From Pseudomaricurvus sp033283175 (GTDB lineage: Bacteria; Pseudomonadota; Gammaproteobacteria; Pseudomonadales; Cellvibrionaceae), in contig JAWMQM010000001.1 in assembly GCA_033283175.1 (NCBI GenBank), positions 372,001-436,000 on the forward strand: 64,000 nucleotides of DNA, given 5' to 3'. Positions 40,091 to 49,811 of this stretch are shown here, one piece after another. A model generated the notes under the pieces. The model saw only the letters and a list, made by a program, of their open reading frames with translations. It was not told where the DNA came from and ran no database searches. How positions within the stretch are numbered: the stretch's first letter is position 1; the number at the start of each line of letters is the position of its first letter. The position numbers and the translations under genes are program-made.

Positions 40091-41737
40091 TCAGGTAACA
40101 GCCGGCCGCAGGTGGCGGGGACGCAACCCCAGCAGCAGCAGGGCTGCGCCATAGGCCGACAGACCCGCCAGACAGACCAGCGCCAACCGGCCCACCCGCT
40201 GCTGCCACGCCCAGCCGGCCCACTCACTGGCTGCGGGCATCAGCCACCACAGCACCAGCACCATAAGCACCGATGCCCCCACCAGCGGCAGCAGCAGCGG
40301 CAACCAGGGCGTCACCCGCTGATAGACCCCTTCGCGCCGCAGGCCACGCCACAGGAGCCCGGCATTGAGCAGCGCTGAAGCCGAGGTCGCCAGCGCCAGT
40401 CCGGCATGACCGATATTCCAGTAGAAATAGAGCGGCACCACAAAGGCGATATTGCAGCCCATGTTGACCACCATGGCGATAATGCCGATGCGCACCGGGG
40501 TTTTCATATCCTGGCGAGCGTAGAAACCGGGGGCCAACACCTTGATCAGCATAAAGGCGGTCAAACCGATAGCGTAGGCGCGCAGGCTCCAGGCGGACAT
40601 GACCACATCATTAAGTGACGTTTTGCCATACTGGAACAGCGTCATCAGTATGGGCTCGGCCAGCACGATGAGGGCCAGCGCCGCCGGCACCGCCACCAAC
40701 AGCACCATGCGGATGGCCCACTCCAGGGTGGCGCTGAACTGCGCCGGGTTATTGCCCGCATGCTGTCGCGACAGCCCCGGCAGGATCACCGTGGCAATGG
40801 CGATGGCAAACACCCCCAGAGGCAACTCCGCCAGCCGATCCGAATAGTAGAGCCAGGAGACACTGCCCGCCGGCAACAGCGACGCCAGTACCGTATCCAG
40901 CAGCAGGTTAATCTGGCTCACAGATACCCCGAACAGGGCCGGCACCATCAGTGTCAGCACCTGCTTTACCCCGGGATCCGACCACTCCACCCTGGGCCGC
41001 GGCATCAGCTCCAGCTGCATCAGGAAAGGCATCTGGAACAGCAGCTGCACCACCCCCGCCGCCAACACCCCCCAGGCCAGCGCCAGCACCGGCGGGTCAA
41101 AATAGGGGGACGCCAGCACCGCAGCTCCGATCAGCACCACATTGAGCAGCACCGGTGTAATCGCCGGCACCACAAAGCGGTCGTAACTGTTGAGGATGGC
41201 CCCGGCAAGACCGGTCAGAGAAATCAGCAGCAGATAGGGGAAGGTGATGCGAATCATGTCGGAGGCGAGACCGAAACGCAGCTCGTCACCGCGAAATCCC
41301 GGCGCGAACAAGGTGGTCAGCAGGGGCGCCCCCACCACCGCCAGCACCGTCAGCAGTATCAGGCTGAGCCCCAGACAACCCGCCACCCGGTTGACCAACC
41401 CCTGCACCGCCGCCAGCGAACCGCGGGTGCGATACTCCGACAGCACCGGCACAAACGCCTGCGCAAAAGCGCCTTCGGCAAACAGGCGCCGTAAAAAATT
41501 GGGAATCTTGAAGGCCACAAAGAAGGCGTCGGCCGCCCCTTCGGCGCCGATAAAGCGGGCAAACACCACATCGCGAATCAGGCCCAGCACCCGCGACGTC
41601 ATGGTCATGGCACCTACGGCGGCACTGGAACGCAACAAACGGGGGGCCGGAGGCTGCTCATCCTGAGCCGCGGCCGCCACGCCATCGAGGGCTTTGGCGC
41701 CCGCCTCTTCACTATTTTGCTGCTTTTCCTGTTTCAC
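40091..41737 (-). CDS. murJ: Lipid II flippase MurJ
   Basis: A 548-residue MOP-superfamily membrane protein with about 14 helices that flips lipid II across the inner membrane. Conserved: TMTSRVLGLIRDVVFARFIGA, with ADAFFVAFKIPNFLRRLFAEG and GAFAQAFVPVLSEY, quoted in parts. It has a hydrophilic N-terminal extension of about 35 residues (Glu/Gln/Ala-rich) that most homologues lack. It is divergent from rpsT, as in Pseudomonas. Confidence 0.94.
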   Translation of the reverse strand: MKQEKQQNSEEAGAKALDGVAAAAQDEQPPAPRLLRSSAAVGAMTMTSRVLGLIRDVVFARFIGAEGAADAFFVAFKIPNFLRRLFAEGAFAQAFVPVLSEYRTRGSLAAVQGLVNRVAGCLGLSLILLTVLAVVGAPLLTTLFAPGFRGDELRFGLASDMIRITFPYLLLISLTGLAGAILNSYDRFVVPAITPVLLNVVLIGAAVLASPYFDPPVLALAWGVLAAGVVQLLFQMPFLMQLELMPRPRVEWSDPGVKQVLTLMVPALFGVSVSQINLLLDTVLASLLPAGSVSWLYYSDRLAELPLGVFAIAIATVILPGLSRQHAGNNPAQFSATLEWAIRMVLLVAVPAALALIVLAEPILMTLFQYGKTSLNDVVMSAWSLRAYAIGLTAFMLIKVLAPGFYARQDMKTPVRIGIIAMVVNMGCNIAFVVPLYFYWNIGHAGLALATSASALLNAGLLWRGLRREGVYQRVTPWLPLLLPLVGASVLMVLVLWWLMPAASEWAGWAWQQRVGRLALVCLAGLSAYGAALLLLGLRPRHLRPAVT

Positions 41738-41908
41738 TCATCCCTCACAGCCGACACCGGACCACGCCCGGTCCCGCAACACCCAGTTGTGTAAAGCCCC
41801 GCAGTGTACTCAAAGGCCCCCGCAGCAGCCAGCGTTGCACCAGACGCCAGCACACAAATCCGGCTGTCGCCGCTGCCACTACACCTCCCGGAAAAGCCCG
41901 CCCAGCGG

Positions 41909-41936
41909 TTGACAGGGCTCTCGAAATGGGCATAAT
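41909..41936 (+). promoter_or_regulatory. Sigma-70 promoter of rpsT
   Basis: TTGACA (41909-41914), a 16-base spacer and CATAAT (41931-41936). It sits 45 bases upstream of the rpsT start, in a region of about 240 bases between murJ and rpsT that otherwise shows nothing. Confidence 0.75.
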
Positions 41937-41980
41937 GTCGCGTCCTTGATTTGTACCCGAATTTCAACAGGAGCAATACG

Positions 41981-42247
41981 GTGGCCAATTCACCCCAAGC
42001 CAAAAAACGTGCGCGCCAGAACGACAACGCTCGCAAGCATAACGCCAGCCTGCGCTCCATGGCGCGCACCTACATCAAGAAAGTAGTTGCAGCTATCAAC
42101 GCAGGCGACGCTGAAGCAGCCAAAGCTGCCTACGCCGCGGCCGTGCCAGTAATCGACCGCATCGCTGACAAGGGCATTATTCACAAGAATAAAGCCGCTC
42201 GTCACAAGAGCCGTCTGAACGCCCAAGTTAAGGCCCTGGCTGCTTAA
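41981..42247 (+). CDS. rpsT: 30S ribosomal protein S20
   Basis: An 88-residue, very basic primary 16S rRNA-binding protein: (M)ANSPQAKKRARQNDNARKH, then MARTYIKKVVAAI and KGIIHKNKAARHKSRLN. The start is GTG 41981, where the family N-terminus begins and ACAGGAG sits upstream; non-AUG starts are known for rpsT, where they take part in autoregulation. Followed by a strong terminator. Confidence 0.97.
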   Translation: MANSPQAKKRARQNDNARKHNASLRSMARTYIKKVVAAINAGDAEAAKAAYAAAVPVIDRIADKGIIHKNKAARHKSRLNAQVKALAA

Positions 42248-42271
42248 GCCAGGCCAATTTCGGGTTCAGAC

Positions 42272-42299
42272 AAAAAAGCCGGCTTTTGCCGGCTTTTTT
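42272..42299 (+). terminator. Intrinsic terminator of rpsT
   Basis: AAAAAAGCCGGC-TTTT-GCCGGCTTTTTT, 24 bases after the rpsT stop; symmetrical enough to act in both directions. Confidence 0.93.
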
Positions 42300-42392
42300 A
42301 TTGCCCTGAGTTCAGGGGCAAGACCTCTACCTGTGCAGACCCAAAACCCCGGGCTGAACGCCAACAGCGATCCAGCCCACGGCAACGGCTCG

Positions 42393-43451
42393 TCAGCCGC
42401 CCAGCACGCCCTCAAGCACCTCAATCAACGCCTGCGTCTGCGCCTCAGTGCCCAGGGTTATCCGCAGCCCCATACGACCCGCCGCATCCGCCTTGGGACG
42501 CACCAGGATATGGGCCGCCACCAACGCACCGTTCAACAGCTCCGGCTGCTCCGGAAAGGTCCACAGGTAGTTGGCCGCACTGGGCCAGAAATCCACCCCC
42601 CTCTCCTGCAGATAGGCCTCCAGCATGGGCTTGGAAACCCCCATCACCTCATCCACATAGGCCAGCGAGGTTTCTTTATCCTCCAGCGCCGCCATCACCG
42701 CCACCACGGCAAACTGGTTGATGTCGTAGGGACCGCGCACATTGAGCAGCGCGCGGATGTTGTCGTTGTGACTGAGAATGTAACCGAGCCGTATTGAGGG
42801 CAAGCCCCAGGTTTTGGAGAAGGTCCGGGTAATCAGCAGGTTGCGACACTCATCCAGCGAATCCTTGACGCTGGTCTTGCTGTATTCGAAGTAGCACTCA
42901 TCCACCAGAATGGCCGCCTGCGGCGCCGCTTTGGCGATGCGCACCACATCCTCCGGCGCCACCAGGGTGCCGCAGGGATTGTTGGGATTGGAAACCACAA
43001 TCACCCGGGTCTTGTCAGTCACCGCCTCCAGCACCTGCTGCAGCGGGTAGCCACCTTCACGGGTGTACTGCGGCTCAATAATCGTGAGCGCTTCCGCCCT
43101 GGCCACCTGGCTGTACATGGCAAAGCTGGGGCCAGGGATAATAATCTCGTCACCGGCGCTGCAGGCCGCACGAATGATCAGCTCGATGCCCTGGTCCGAG
43201 CCGTTGGTGATCATCACCTTTTCATTGGCCACACCGCAGTAGTCCGCAATGCGCTGGGTGAGGTCACCGTAGGAGGGGTACATCTGCAGACGGCCACTGT
43301 CGATAAAACGATGCAAGGCCTGGCGCACGGACTCTGTCACCTCGACGGTGCGCTCATTGAAATCCAGCAGCGTGTAGGCCTTCGGGTCCCGCCCTTCCAG
43401 CGGCGGAGCGTAGGCAGACATGGCATCGATGTGCTTCTTGAAAATACTCAT
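42393..43451 (-). CDS. HisC-like class I/II PLP aminotransferase
   Basis: A 352-residue fold-type I aminotransferase close to histidinol-phosphate aminotransferase. Substrate/PLP elements: LDFNERT near the N-terminus, NGSDQGIELI, SNPNNPCGTLV (Asn for PLP), VDECYFEY, and the Schiff-base Lys in TFSKTWGLPSIRLGY, with a C-terminal Arg in GLRITLG. It may be a second hisC-type enzyme, perhaps for aromatic amino acids, since it stands alone beside proB and not in a his operon. It follows proB by 51 bases on the minus strand. The specific substrate is not decidable from sequence. Confidence 0.82.
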   Translation of the reverse strand: MSIFKKHIDAMSAYAPPLEGRDPKAYTLLDFNERTVEVTESVRQALHRFIDSGRLQMYPSYGDLTQRIADYCGVANEKVMITNGSDQGIELIIRAACSAGDEIIIPGPSFAMYSQVARAEALTIIEPQYTREGGYPLQQVLEAVTDKTRVIVVSNPNNPCGTLVAPEDVVRIAKAAPQAAILVDECYFEYSKTSVKDSLDECRNLLITRTFSKTWGLPSIRLGYILSHNDNIRALLNVRGPYDINQFAVVAVMAALEDKETSLAYVDEVMGVSKPMLEAYLQERGVDFWPSAANYLWTFPEQPELLNGALVAAHILVRPKADAAGRMGLRITLGTEAQTQALIEVLEGVLGG

Positions 43452-43502
43452 AGGGTAAAACCTGCAGATTCAAAAATGGCGACCGCGCCGCCTGCAAAAC
43501 CG

Positions 43503-44624
43503 TTACAGCACCACCAGGTTATCCCGGTGAATCAGCTCCCGCTCGTCCACATAGCCCAGCAGCGACTCAATCTCCTCACTGGGGCGACCGATGATACGGC
43601 GCGACTCCTGCACACTGTAATTCACCAGACCGCGAGCCACCTCCACACCATCGGCATCGACACAGGAGACCATATCGCCGCGATTGAATTCGCCGTCCAC
43701 CCGCCGCACGCCCACCGGCAGCAGGCTTTTGCCCTGCTGCTTAAGAACGCGCACCGCGCCATCGTCCAGCGTCAGGCGCCCACGCACCTGCAACTGTCCC
43801 GCCAGCCAGCGCTTGCGCGCCGCCTGGGGCGGCTGGTCAGCGGTCAGCAGCGTACCCAGCGCCTCTCCCTGGCGCAGGCGCGTCACCACATCAGCAATAC
43901 GTCCGCCAACAATAACTGTATGGGCACCGGAGCGGGCAGCCAGGCGCGCCGCACGCACCTTGGTCGCCATACCGCCACGCCCCAACTTGCCGCCGCCGCC
44001 GGCCTTGGCATCCAGGGTCGGCTCGCTGGCCGCCACCTCACTGATCAGGGGGGCATCCGGATTGGTGCGGGGGTCGGCCTCAAACATGCCATCCTGATCG
44101 GTGAGAATGATCAGCACATCCGCTTCCACCAGGTTGGCCACCAGCGCCGCCAGGGTGTCGTTATCCCCAAAGCGGATTTCGTCGGTGACCACGGTGTCAT
44201 TTTCATTGACCACCGGCACCACGCCCAGCCCGGTCAGGGCCTTGAGAGTAGAGCGGGCATTGAGGTAGCGTTCGCGATTGGAGAGGTCGTCATGGTCCAG
44301 CAGCACCTGAGCCGTATTGAGGCCATAGCGCTGGAACTCCTGCTCGTAGGCCTGCACCAGACTGGTCTGCCCCACCGCGGCGGCGGCCTGCAGCTCATGA
44401 ATGGCCTCCGGGCGCTCAGTCCAGCCGAGGCGTGTCATGCCGGCGGCCACGGCGCCGGACGAGACCAGCACCAGCTCCACGCCGCTTTTTTGCAGTTGAG
44501 CCAGCTGCGCCACCCAACCGGCAATAGCGTTAACATCCAGCCCGCGACCATTGGCGGTCAGCAAGGCACTACCAATTTTTACCACCCAGCGCCGCGCACC
44601 GGGCAACTTGTCTCGCACACTCAT
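43503..44624 (-). CDS. proB: Glutamate 5-kinase
   Basis: A 373-residue enzyme for the first step of proline synthesis. N-terminal amino acid kinase domain: VVKIGSALLT, VSSGAVAAGMTRLG, VVNENDTVV and FGDNDTLAALVA, then GGGGKLGRGGMATKV. C-terminal PUA domain about 280-365 (GRLTLDDGAVRVL). It is downstream of obgE by 79 bases, as in Pseudomonas. Confidence 0.95.
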   Translation of the reverse strand: MSVRDKLPGARRWVVKIGSALLTANGRGLDVNAIAGWVAQLAQLQKSGVELVLVSSGAVAAGMTRLGWTERPEAIHELQAAAAVGQTSLVQAYEQEFQRYGLNTAQVLLDHDDLSNRERYLNARSTLKALTGLGVVPVVNENDTVVTDEIRFGDNDTLAALVANLVEADVLIILTDQDGMFEADPRTNPDAPLISEVAASEPTLDAKAGGGGKLGRGGMATKVRAARLAARSGAHTVIVGGRIADVVTRLRQGEALGTLLTADQPPQAARKRWLAGQLQVRGRLTLDDGAVRVLKQQGKSLLPVGVRRVDGEFNRGDMVSCVDADGVEVARGLVNYSVQESRRIIGRPSEEIESLLGYVDERELIHRDNLVVL

Positions 44625-44703
44625 GCTGTATTCTGGTCACATTCCGTTGGCAGGATTATCTTAGGGATAGCAGCGCAGGGATCACCCGATGCGGCAGTCG
44701 TCC

Positions 44704-45909
44704 TCAGGGGGCGTATTCCCACTCCACATCGTAGTCATCATCATTCCAGTCATCATCATCGTCATCATCACCCTTGCGGGCCTTGCGCTGTGCACGGTGA
44801 CGCTCGCGCAGCTCTTCAATGCGCTCACGAGCCTCCTCCTGCATGGCCTCCTGCATGGCAGTTTCTGCCTCGGCCGCCTCAGGATTCTGCTCTTCCTCCT
44901 CCCAACAACCCTCCAGATGGGCCATCAGCTGGCCACAGAGCGCATCGGTACCCTGGCGGTTAATCGCCGACACCTGAAACACCGGACCCTCCCAGCCGAG
45001 CTCGTCCACCACCGCCTGGCAGGCCGCCTCGGCCTCACCTTCGGGCAACAGATCCACCTTGTTCAACACCAGCCAGCGCTCGCGCTGCGCCAGTGTGGGC
45101 GAGAAAGCCTCCAGCTCGTCAACAATCACCTGGGCATTCTGCGCCGGCGTACTGCCATCGTAGGGGCACATATCCACCAGGTGCAGCAGCACCCGGCAGC
45201 GGGTCAGGTGCTTGAGGAAGCGGATACCGAGACCGGCACCCTCCGCCGCCCCTTCAATTACACCGGGGATATCAGCAATCACAAAGCTGCGGTGCGCCTG
45301 CACCTTCACTACGCCGAGGTTGGGCACCAGCGTGGTAAACGGATAGTCGGCAACCTTGGGCTTGGCCGAGGAGACCGAGCGGATAAAGGTACTCTTGCCG
45401 GCATTGGGCAGACCCAGCAGACCCACATCCGCCAACACCTTCAGCTCCAGCTTGAGGTTGCGCTCCTCACCTGGCTGACCGGGCTTGGTCTGACGCGGAG
45501 CGCGGTTAACCGAGGATTTGAAGCGGGCATTACCGATACCGTGGAAGCCACCGCGGGCCACCATCAGGCGCTCGCCGGGGCGGGTCAGGTCACCGAGGCG
45601 CTCCTCGGTATCAACGTCGAAAACCGTGGTGCCCACCGGCACCTTCAGCACCAGGTCAGAACCCTTGGCACCGGTACAGTTGGCTCCACGACCGGACTGG
45701 CCGTTCTCGGCGCGAAATTTGGTCTGGTAGCGGTAGTCCACCAGCGTATTGAGTTCGTCATCCGCCTCAAGATAAACACTGCCGCCATCACCGCCATCGC
45801 CGCCATCGGGACCACCCTTGGCGACAAACTTTTCCCGCCAAAAGCTCATGCAGCCGTTGCCGCCATTACCGGCCGCGACAAAAATGGGCGCTTCATCAAC
45901 AAACTTCAT
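44704..45909 (-). CDS. obgE: Obg-family GTPase (ribosome assembly, stress)
   Basis: A 401-residue GTPase. The N-terminal glycine-rich Obg fold (MKFVDEAPIFVAAGNGGNG) is followed by the G domain: GLPNAGKSTF (G1), DIPGVIEGAAEGAG (G3) and LNKVDLL (G4). The C-terminal tail is highly charged, with a run of seven Asp encoded by GAT-type repeats (forward strand about 44730-44770). ATG 45909 was chosen because GGAGG lies nine bases upstream. ObgE binds the 50S subunit late in its assembly. A terminator separates it from rplU-rpmA. Confidence 0.96.
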   Translation of the reverse strand: MKFVDEAPIFVAAGNGGNGCMSFWREKFVAKGGPDGGDGGDGGSVYLEADDELNTLVDYRYQTKFRAENGQSGRGANCTGAKGSDLVLKVPVGTTVFDVDTEERLGDLTRPGERLMVARGGFHGIGNARFKSSVNRAPRQTKPGQPGEERNLKLELKVLADVGLLGLPNAGKSTFIRSVSSAKPKVADYPFTTLVPNLGVVKVQAHRSFVIADIPGVIEGAAEGAGLGIRFLKHLTRCRVLLHLVDMCPYDGSTPAQNAQVIVDELEAFSPTLAQRERWLVLNKVDLLPEGEAEAACQAVVDELGWEGPVFQVSAINRQGTDALCGQLMAHLEGCWEEEEQNPEAAEAETAMQEAMQEEARERIEELRERHRAQRKARKGDDDDDDDWNDDDYDVEWEYAP

Positions 45910-46010
45910 GAGTTTTTCCTCCAACGGCACACTGACCGGAACAGATCGACCGGAACAGGCTTGCCGGCAGTGACCACCCGGAACGACTCCGGAAAACTTG
46001 CATTATAAAC

Positions 46011-46044
46011 GCAAAAGCCCCATCGGTTCGGATGGGGCTTTTGC
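46011..46044 (-). terminator. Intrinsic terminator after rplU-rpmA
   Basis: A perfect 14-base stem GCAAAAGCCCCATC/GATGGGGCTTTTGC around a six-base loop; the A/T part of the stem provides a U-rich 3' end. Confidence 0.9.
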
Positions 46045-46115
46045 ATAGGCCGGGACAGCTCCCGAACCGCTACCGATCACCCAAGCTGAGCAACCGGCAT
46101 GTTGTCAGACTGCAA

Positions 46116-46373
46116 TCAAGCAGAAACGATGCTGACGAACTTGCGGTTGTTGGCACCTTTCACTTCAAACTTCACAACGCCATCGGCTTTTGCGAACAGA
46201 GTGTGGTCCTTACCAATGCCTACGTTTTCACCAGCGTGGAACTTGGTGCCGCGCTGACGAACCAGGATGTTGCCAGCCAGAACTACCTGACCACCGAAAC
46301 GCTTAACACCCAGGCGCTTACTTTCTGAATCGCGCCCGTTGCGCGTACTACCACCAGCTTTCTTGTGAGCCAT
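46116..46373 (-). CDS. rpmA: 50S ribosomal protein L27
   Basis: An 85-residue protein: MAHKKAGGSTRNGRDSESKR, then GGQVVLAGNILVRQRGTKFH. The basic N-terminus reaches the peptidyl transferase centre. It follows rplU by 16 bases; the pair is a conserved operon. Confidence 0.98.
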   Translation of the reverse strand: MAHKKAGGSTRNGRDSESKRLGVKRFGGQVVLAGNILVRQRGTKFHAGENVGIGKDHTLFAKADGVVKFEVKGANNRKFVSIVSA

Positions 46374-46389
46374 GACTTAAACTCCTTAA

Positions 46390-46701
46390 TTAACCTTGGA
46401 TACCAGTGATTTTCACTTCGGTGAACCACTGACGGTGACCCTGACGCTTCAGGGAGTGCTTACGGCGACGGAACTTGACGATCTTCACCTTGTCACCGCG
46501 ACCGTGGCTTACCACTTCAGCAGTCACTTTGGCACCGGCAACAACCGGGGCACCGATTTTGACGTCGTCGCCAGAGGCAACCATCAGCACCTGGTCAAAC
46601 TCTACGGTTTCACCGGTGGCAACTTCGATTTTTTCCAGCTTCAGGGTTTCACCTTCCACTACGCGGTGTTGCTTACCGCCACTCTTGATAACAGCGTACA
46701 T
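46390..46701 (-). CDS. rplU: 50S ribosomal protein L21
   Basis: A 103-residue protein: MYAVIKSGGKQHRVVEGETL, C-terminal KFRRRKHSLKRQGHRQ. First gene of the rplU-rpmA transcript, divergent from ispB. Confidence 0.98.
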   Translation of the reverse strand: MYAVIKSGGKQHRVVEGETLKLEKIEVATGETVEFDQVLMVASGDDVKIGAPVVAGAKVTAEVVSHGRGDKVKIVKFRRRKHSLKRQGHRQWFTEVKITGIQG

Positions 46702-47059
46702 TTACATGCTCCAATAAATAGATCATTGACCAGATATTGGACGACACGAAGCAGCGCCGGAACCGACCGGACACATTTGCCAGAGCTTGCGTCGTATACC
46801 TAACTCAATTCTGTAACCTCACCAGCAGGGCACCCGGGGGCGGACCTGTGGCAGGGGCGCAGATTCTACGTCAAAGCCCCGCACAGCGCAAGAGCGGAAC
46901 AGCCTCACAAAAGCGCATCCCCGATCCGCGCACAGGAACTCCAACTTGTTGATTATTAAGCCAAATCAGGAAGCCCGCCGCAGCCACTGTGCTTGACAGC
47001 CTGAGCCCCCGTGCCCAGAATGCGAACGAGCAACAGTATTCCGGACCTGCCTACCCCCT
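46702..47059. other. Divergent promoter region rplU / ispB
   Basis: About 360 bases without a gene. The right part holds the ispB promoter. I could not identify the rplU promoter with confidence. Confidence 0.6.
46993..47021 (+). promoter_or_regulatory. Candidate sigma-70 promoter of ispB
   Basis: TTGACA (46993-46998), a 17-base spacer and CAGAAT (47016-47021), about 38 bases before the ispB start. Confidence 0.6.
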
Positions 47060-48028
47060 ATGCTACCCTTTCACAAGGCCGTTGAGGCCGACTTTGCGGC
47101 TGTTAACCAGCTGATTATCGAGCAGCTGCATTCCAATGTCGGACTGGTTGAGAATATCGGCCACTATCTGGTGGAAGCGGGCGGCAAGCGGCTGCGTCCG
47201 CTGCTGGTGCTGCTCACCGCCAACGCACTCGATTACCCCGCCAGGGGCAAGCAGCACCTGGACCTGGCAGCCATCATCGAATTCATTCATACGGCAACCC
47301 TGCTGCACGACGACGTGGTGGATATCTCCAACATGCGCCGCGGCCGGCCCACCGCCAATGCCAAGTGGGGTAATGCCCCCAGCGTACTGGTGGGCGACTT
47401 CCTCTACTCCCGCGCCTTCCAGATGATGGTGGCCATTGGCTCCATGGAGATCATGCAGATTCTCTCGGACACCACCAACACCATCTCCGAAGGCGAGGTG
47501 CAGCAGCTGGTGAACGCCAAGGACCCCAGCGTCAGCGAAGCCAACTACCTGGAAGTGATCTACAAGAAGACCGGCGCCCTGTTTGAGGCCGCCTGCGACA
47601 CCGCTGCCGTACTGGCCGATGCCACCACCGAGCAGCGCCAGGCCCTGAAGCGCTACGGTTACCACCTGGGGCTGGCCTTCCAGCTGATCGACGACGCTCT
47701 CGATTACGAAGGCGACGCCGAAACCCTGGGCAAGAATGTGGGTGACGACCTCGCCGAAGGCAAGCCCACCCTGCCACTGATCTATGCCATGGCCAATGGC
47801 AGCGACGACGAAGCCGCGCTGATTGCCGACGCCATCCGCGACGGCGCGCTGGAGCAGCTGCAGGCCGTGGTGGCCATTGTCCAGCGCACCGGCGCGCTGC
47901 AATACACCACCGACAGCGCCAAGGAGCAGGCCGACCTGGCCATCGCCCAACTCGAGCACCTGCCCGACAGCCCCTACCGCCAGGCCATGACGGAACTGGC
48001 TCACTTTGCCGTAGGGCGCGACCACTAA
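47060..48028 (+). CDS. ispB: Octaprenyl diphosphate synthase
   Basis: A 322-residue trans-prenyltransferase that makes the ubiquinone side chain. The first Asp-rich motif is LLHDDVVDISNMRRGRPTAN, the second LIDDALDYEGD, with GGKRLRP upstream. All-helical family length. The gene is divergent from rplU-rpmA-obgE, the standard gammaproteobacterial layout. Chain length is inferred from orthology. Confidence 0.95.
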   Translation: MLPFHKAVEADFAAVNQLIIEQLHSNVGLVENIGHYLVEAGGKRLRPLLVLLTANALDYPARGKQHLDLAAIIEFIHTATLLHDDVVDISNMRRGRPTANAKWGNAPSVLVGDFLYSRAFQMMVAIGSMEIMQILSDTTNTISEGEVQQLVNAKDPSVSEANYLEVIYKKTGALFEAACDTAAVLADATTEQRQALKRYGYHLGLAFQLIDDALDYEGDAETLGKNVGDDLAEGKPTLPLIYAMANGSDDEAALIADAIRDGALEQLQAVVAIVQRTGALQYTTDSAKEQADLAIAQLEHLPDSPYRQAMTELAHFAVGRDH

Positions 48029-48072
48029 CTGACATTATTAACTGACAACAGGGCCAGCACCTGCAAAGGATT

Positions 48073-49713
48073 ATGGACATGGAAGAAAGCTGCACACCCG
48101 CTCACTGGCAGGCCCTGAAGCACCACCGCCAACAGTGGCAGAAAGAACTGCGGCAGCTCTTCCGGGACGACAGCGAACGCGCCGGGCGCTACTCGCTGCA
48201 GGTCGGCCCGCTGTTTCTCGACTACTCCAAAAGCCATCTCGACGACACCACCCTGCAGCTGCTGCTCAACCTCTGTGAGCACCAGCAACTGGACACGGCC
48301 ATTGCCCGCCTGCTGCACGGCGCCGAGGTAAACAACACCGAGCAGCGCCCCGCCTGGCACACCGCGCTGCGCTATCGCGCCAACGGCGTCACCCCTGAGC
48401 CCTCCGTTCACGCCGAAGTCAAAGCCACCCAGGCCAAAATGCGCGCCTTCGTGAACCAGCTGCACAGCAAGCAGTGGACCGGCTTCGACGGCGACGCCAT
48501 TACCGACGTTGTGAATATTGGCATTGGCGGCTCCGACCTCGGCCCCCGCATGGTGTGTCGCGCACTGAGCGACTATCACCAGCCTGGGCTGAAGGTGCAT
48601 TTTGTCGCCAACATCGATGGTGCCGAGATTCATCAGGTGCTGCAGGGGCTCAACCCCGCCACCACCCTGTTTATCGTCGCTTCCAAGTCGTTCACCACCC
48701 TGGAAACCCTGGAGAACTCCAACACCGCGCGCAACTGGGTGCTCACCGCCGGTTGCCCCGGTAACCAGCTGCGCCAGCACTTTGTCGCCATCAGCACCAA
48801 CATCGCCAAGGCCACCGCCTTCGGCATCGACCCGGACAACATCTTCCCCATGTGGGACTGGGTGGGCGGGCGCTACTCCCTCTGGTCCGCCATCGGCCTG
48901 CCCGTTGCCCTGGCCATCGGCTGGCAGGGTTTTGAGGAGCTGCTCAATGGCGCCGCCACCATGGACGAGCATTTCGCCAGCGCCCCCGCCGGCGACAACA
49001 TGCCCGTCATCCTGGCCCTGATCACCTTCTGGTACAGCCAGTTCTGGCGGGCCCGCAGCCAGGCAATACTGCCCTATTGCCACCAGCTGCAGCGCTTCCC
49101 AGACTTCCTGCAACAACTGGACATGGAGAGCCTGGGCAAGCGCGTTGATCGCCACGGCCAGCCGCTGGCGTACCACACCGGCGTCACCATCTGGGGCACC
49201 GAGGAGAGCAATGGCCAGCACTCCTTCCACCAGCTGCTGCATCAGGGCACGCAGATGGTGCCGGTAGACTTTATTGCCAGCCTGCTGCCCAACCACCCCC
49301 ACACCCACCAGCACCGCGAGCTGCTGGCCTGCTGCTTGAGCCAGAGCCAGGCGCTGCTGGACGGAAAGCCCTTGCAGGTCGCCACCCGGGAACTGCTGGA
49401 CGCAGGCAAACCCGCGGACGAAGCCGCCAGCCTGGCACCGCACAAGGTGATTCCAGGCAACCGCCCCAGCAACACCCTGCTGATGGAACGCCTGACCCCG
49501 GAAGCCCTCGGCGCCCTCATCGCCCTCTACGAGCACAAGGTCTATGTGCTGAGTGTGCTGCTGGACATCAACGCTTTCGACCAGTGGGGCGTGGAGCTGG
49601 GCAAACAGCTGGGCACACGTATAGATGATGCCCTGCAATGCGGGACCCTGCCGGAAGAGTGGGACGGCTCCACCCGGCAGCTGGCGGAAAAAATTCTCAG
49701 CGCCCACGATTGA
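48073..49713 (+). CDS. pgi: Glucose-6-phosphate isomerase
   Basis: A 546-residue enzyme interconverting glucose-6-phosphate and fructose-6-phosphate. Signatures: NIGIGGSDLGPRM, VASKSFTTLETLEN (phosphate binding), WVGGRYSLWSAIGL, TEESNGQHSFHQLLHQG (catalytic Glu and His) and the Lys of LYEHKVYVLS. Start ATG 48073 with AAAGGA; a second ATG lies two codons on. It is 44 bases after ispB on the same strand. Confidence 0.97.
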   Translation: MDMEESCTPAHWQALKHHRQQWQKELRQLFRDDSERAGRYSLQVGPLFLDYSKSHLDDTTLQLLLNLCEHQQLDTAIARLLHGAEVNNTEQRPAWHTALRYRANGVTPEPSVHAEVKATQAKMRAFVNQLHSKQWTGFDGDAITDVVNIGIGGSDLGPRMVCRALSDYHQPGLKVHFVANIDGAEIHQVLQGLNPATTLFIVASKSFTTLETLENSNTARNWVLTAGCPGNQLRQHFVAISTNIAKATAFGIDPDNIFPMWDWVGGRYSLWSAIGLPVALAIGWQGFEELLNGAATMDEHFASAPAGDNMPVILALITFWYSQFWRARSQAILPYCHQLQRFPDFLQQLDMESLGKRVDRHGQPLAYHTGVTIWGTEESNGQHSFHQLLHQGTQMVPVDFIASLLPNHPHTHQHRELLACCLSQSQALLDGKPLQVATRELLDAGKPADEAASLAPHKVIPGNRPSNTLLMERLTPEALGALIALYEHKVYVLSVLLDINAFDQWGVELGKQLGTRIDDALQCGTLPEEWDGSTRQLAEKILSAHD

Positions 49714-49811
49714 CCGGCGGCGGGTCATTACCCACTTTTTAGTGATGCTGTACCCCGGCCAAACGGGGTACACTTGCCGCTTTGCCAGCGACACAGAAGA
49801 CCTCTCCTTTC

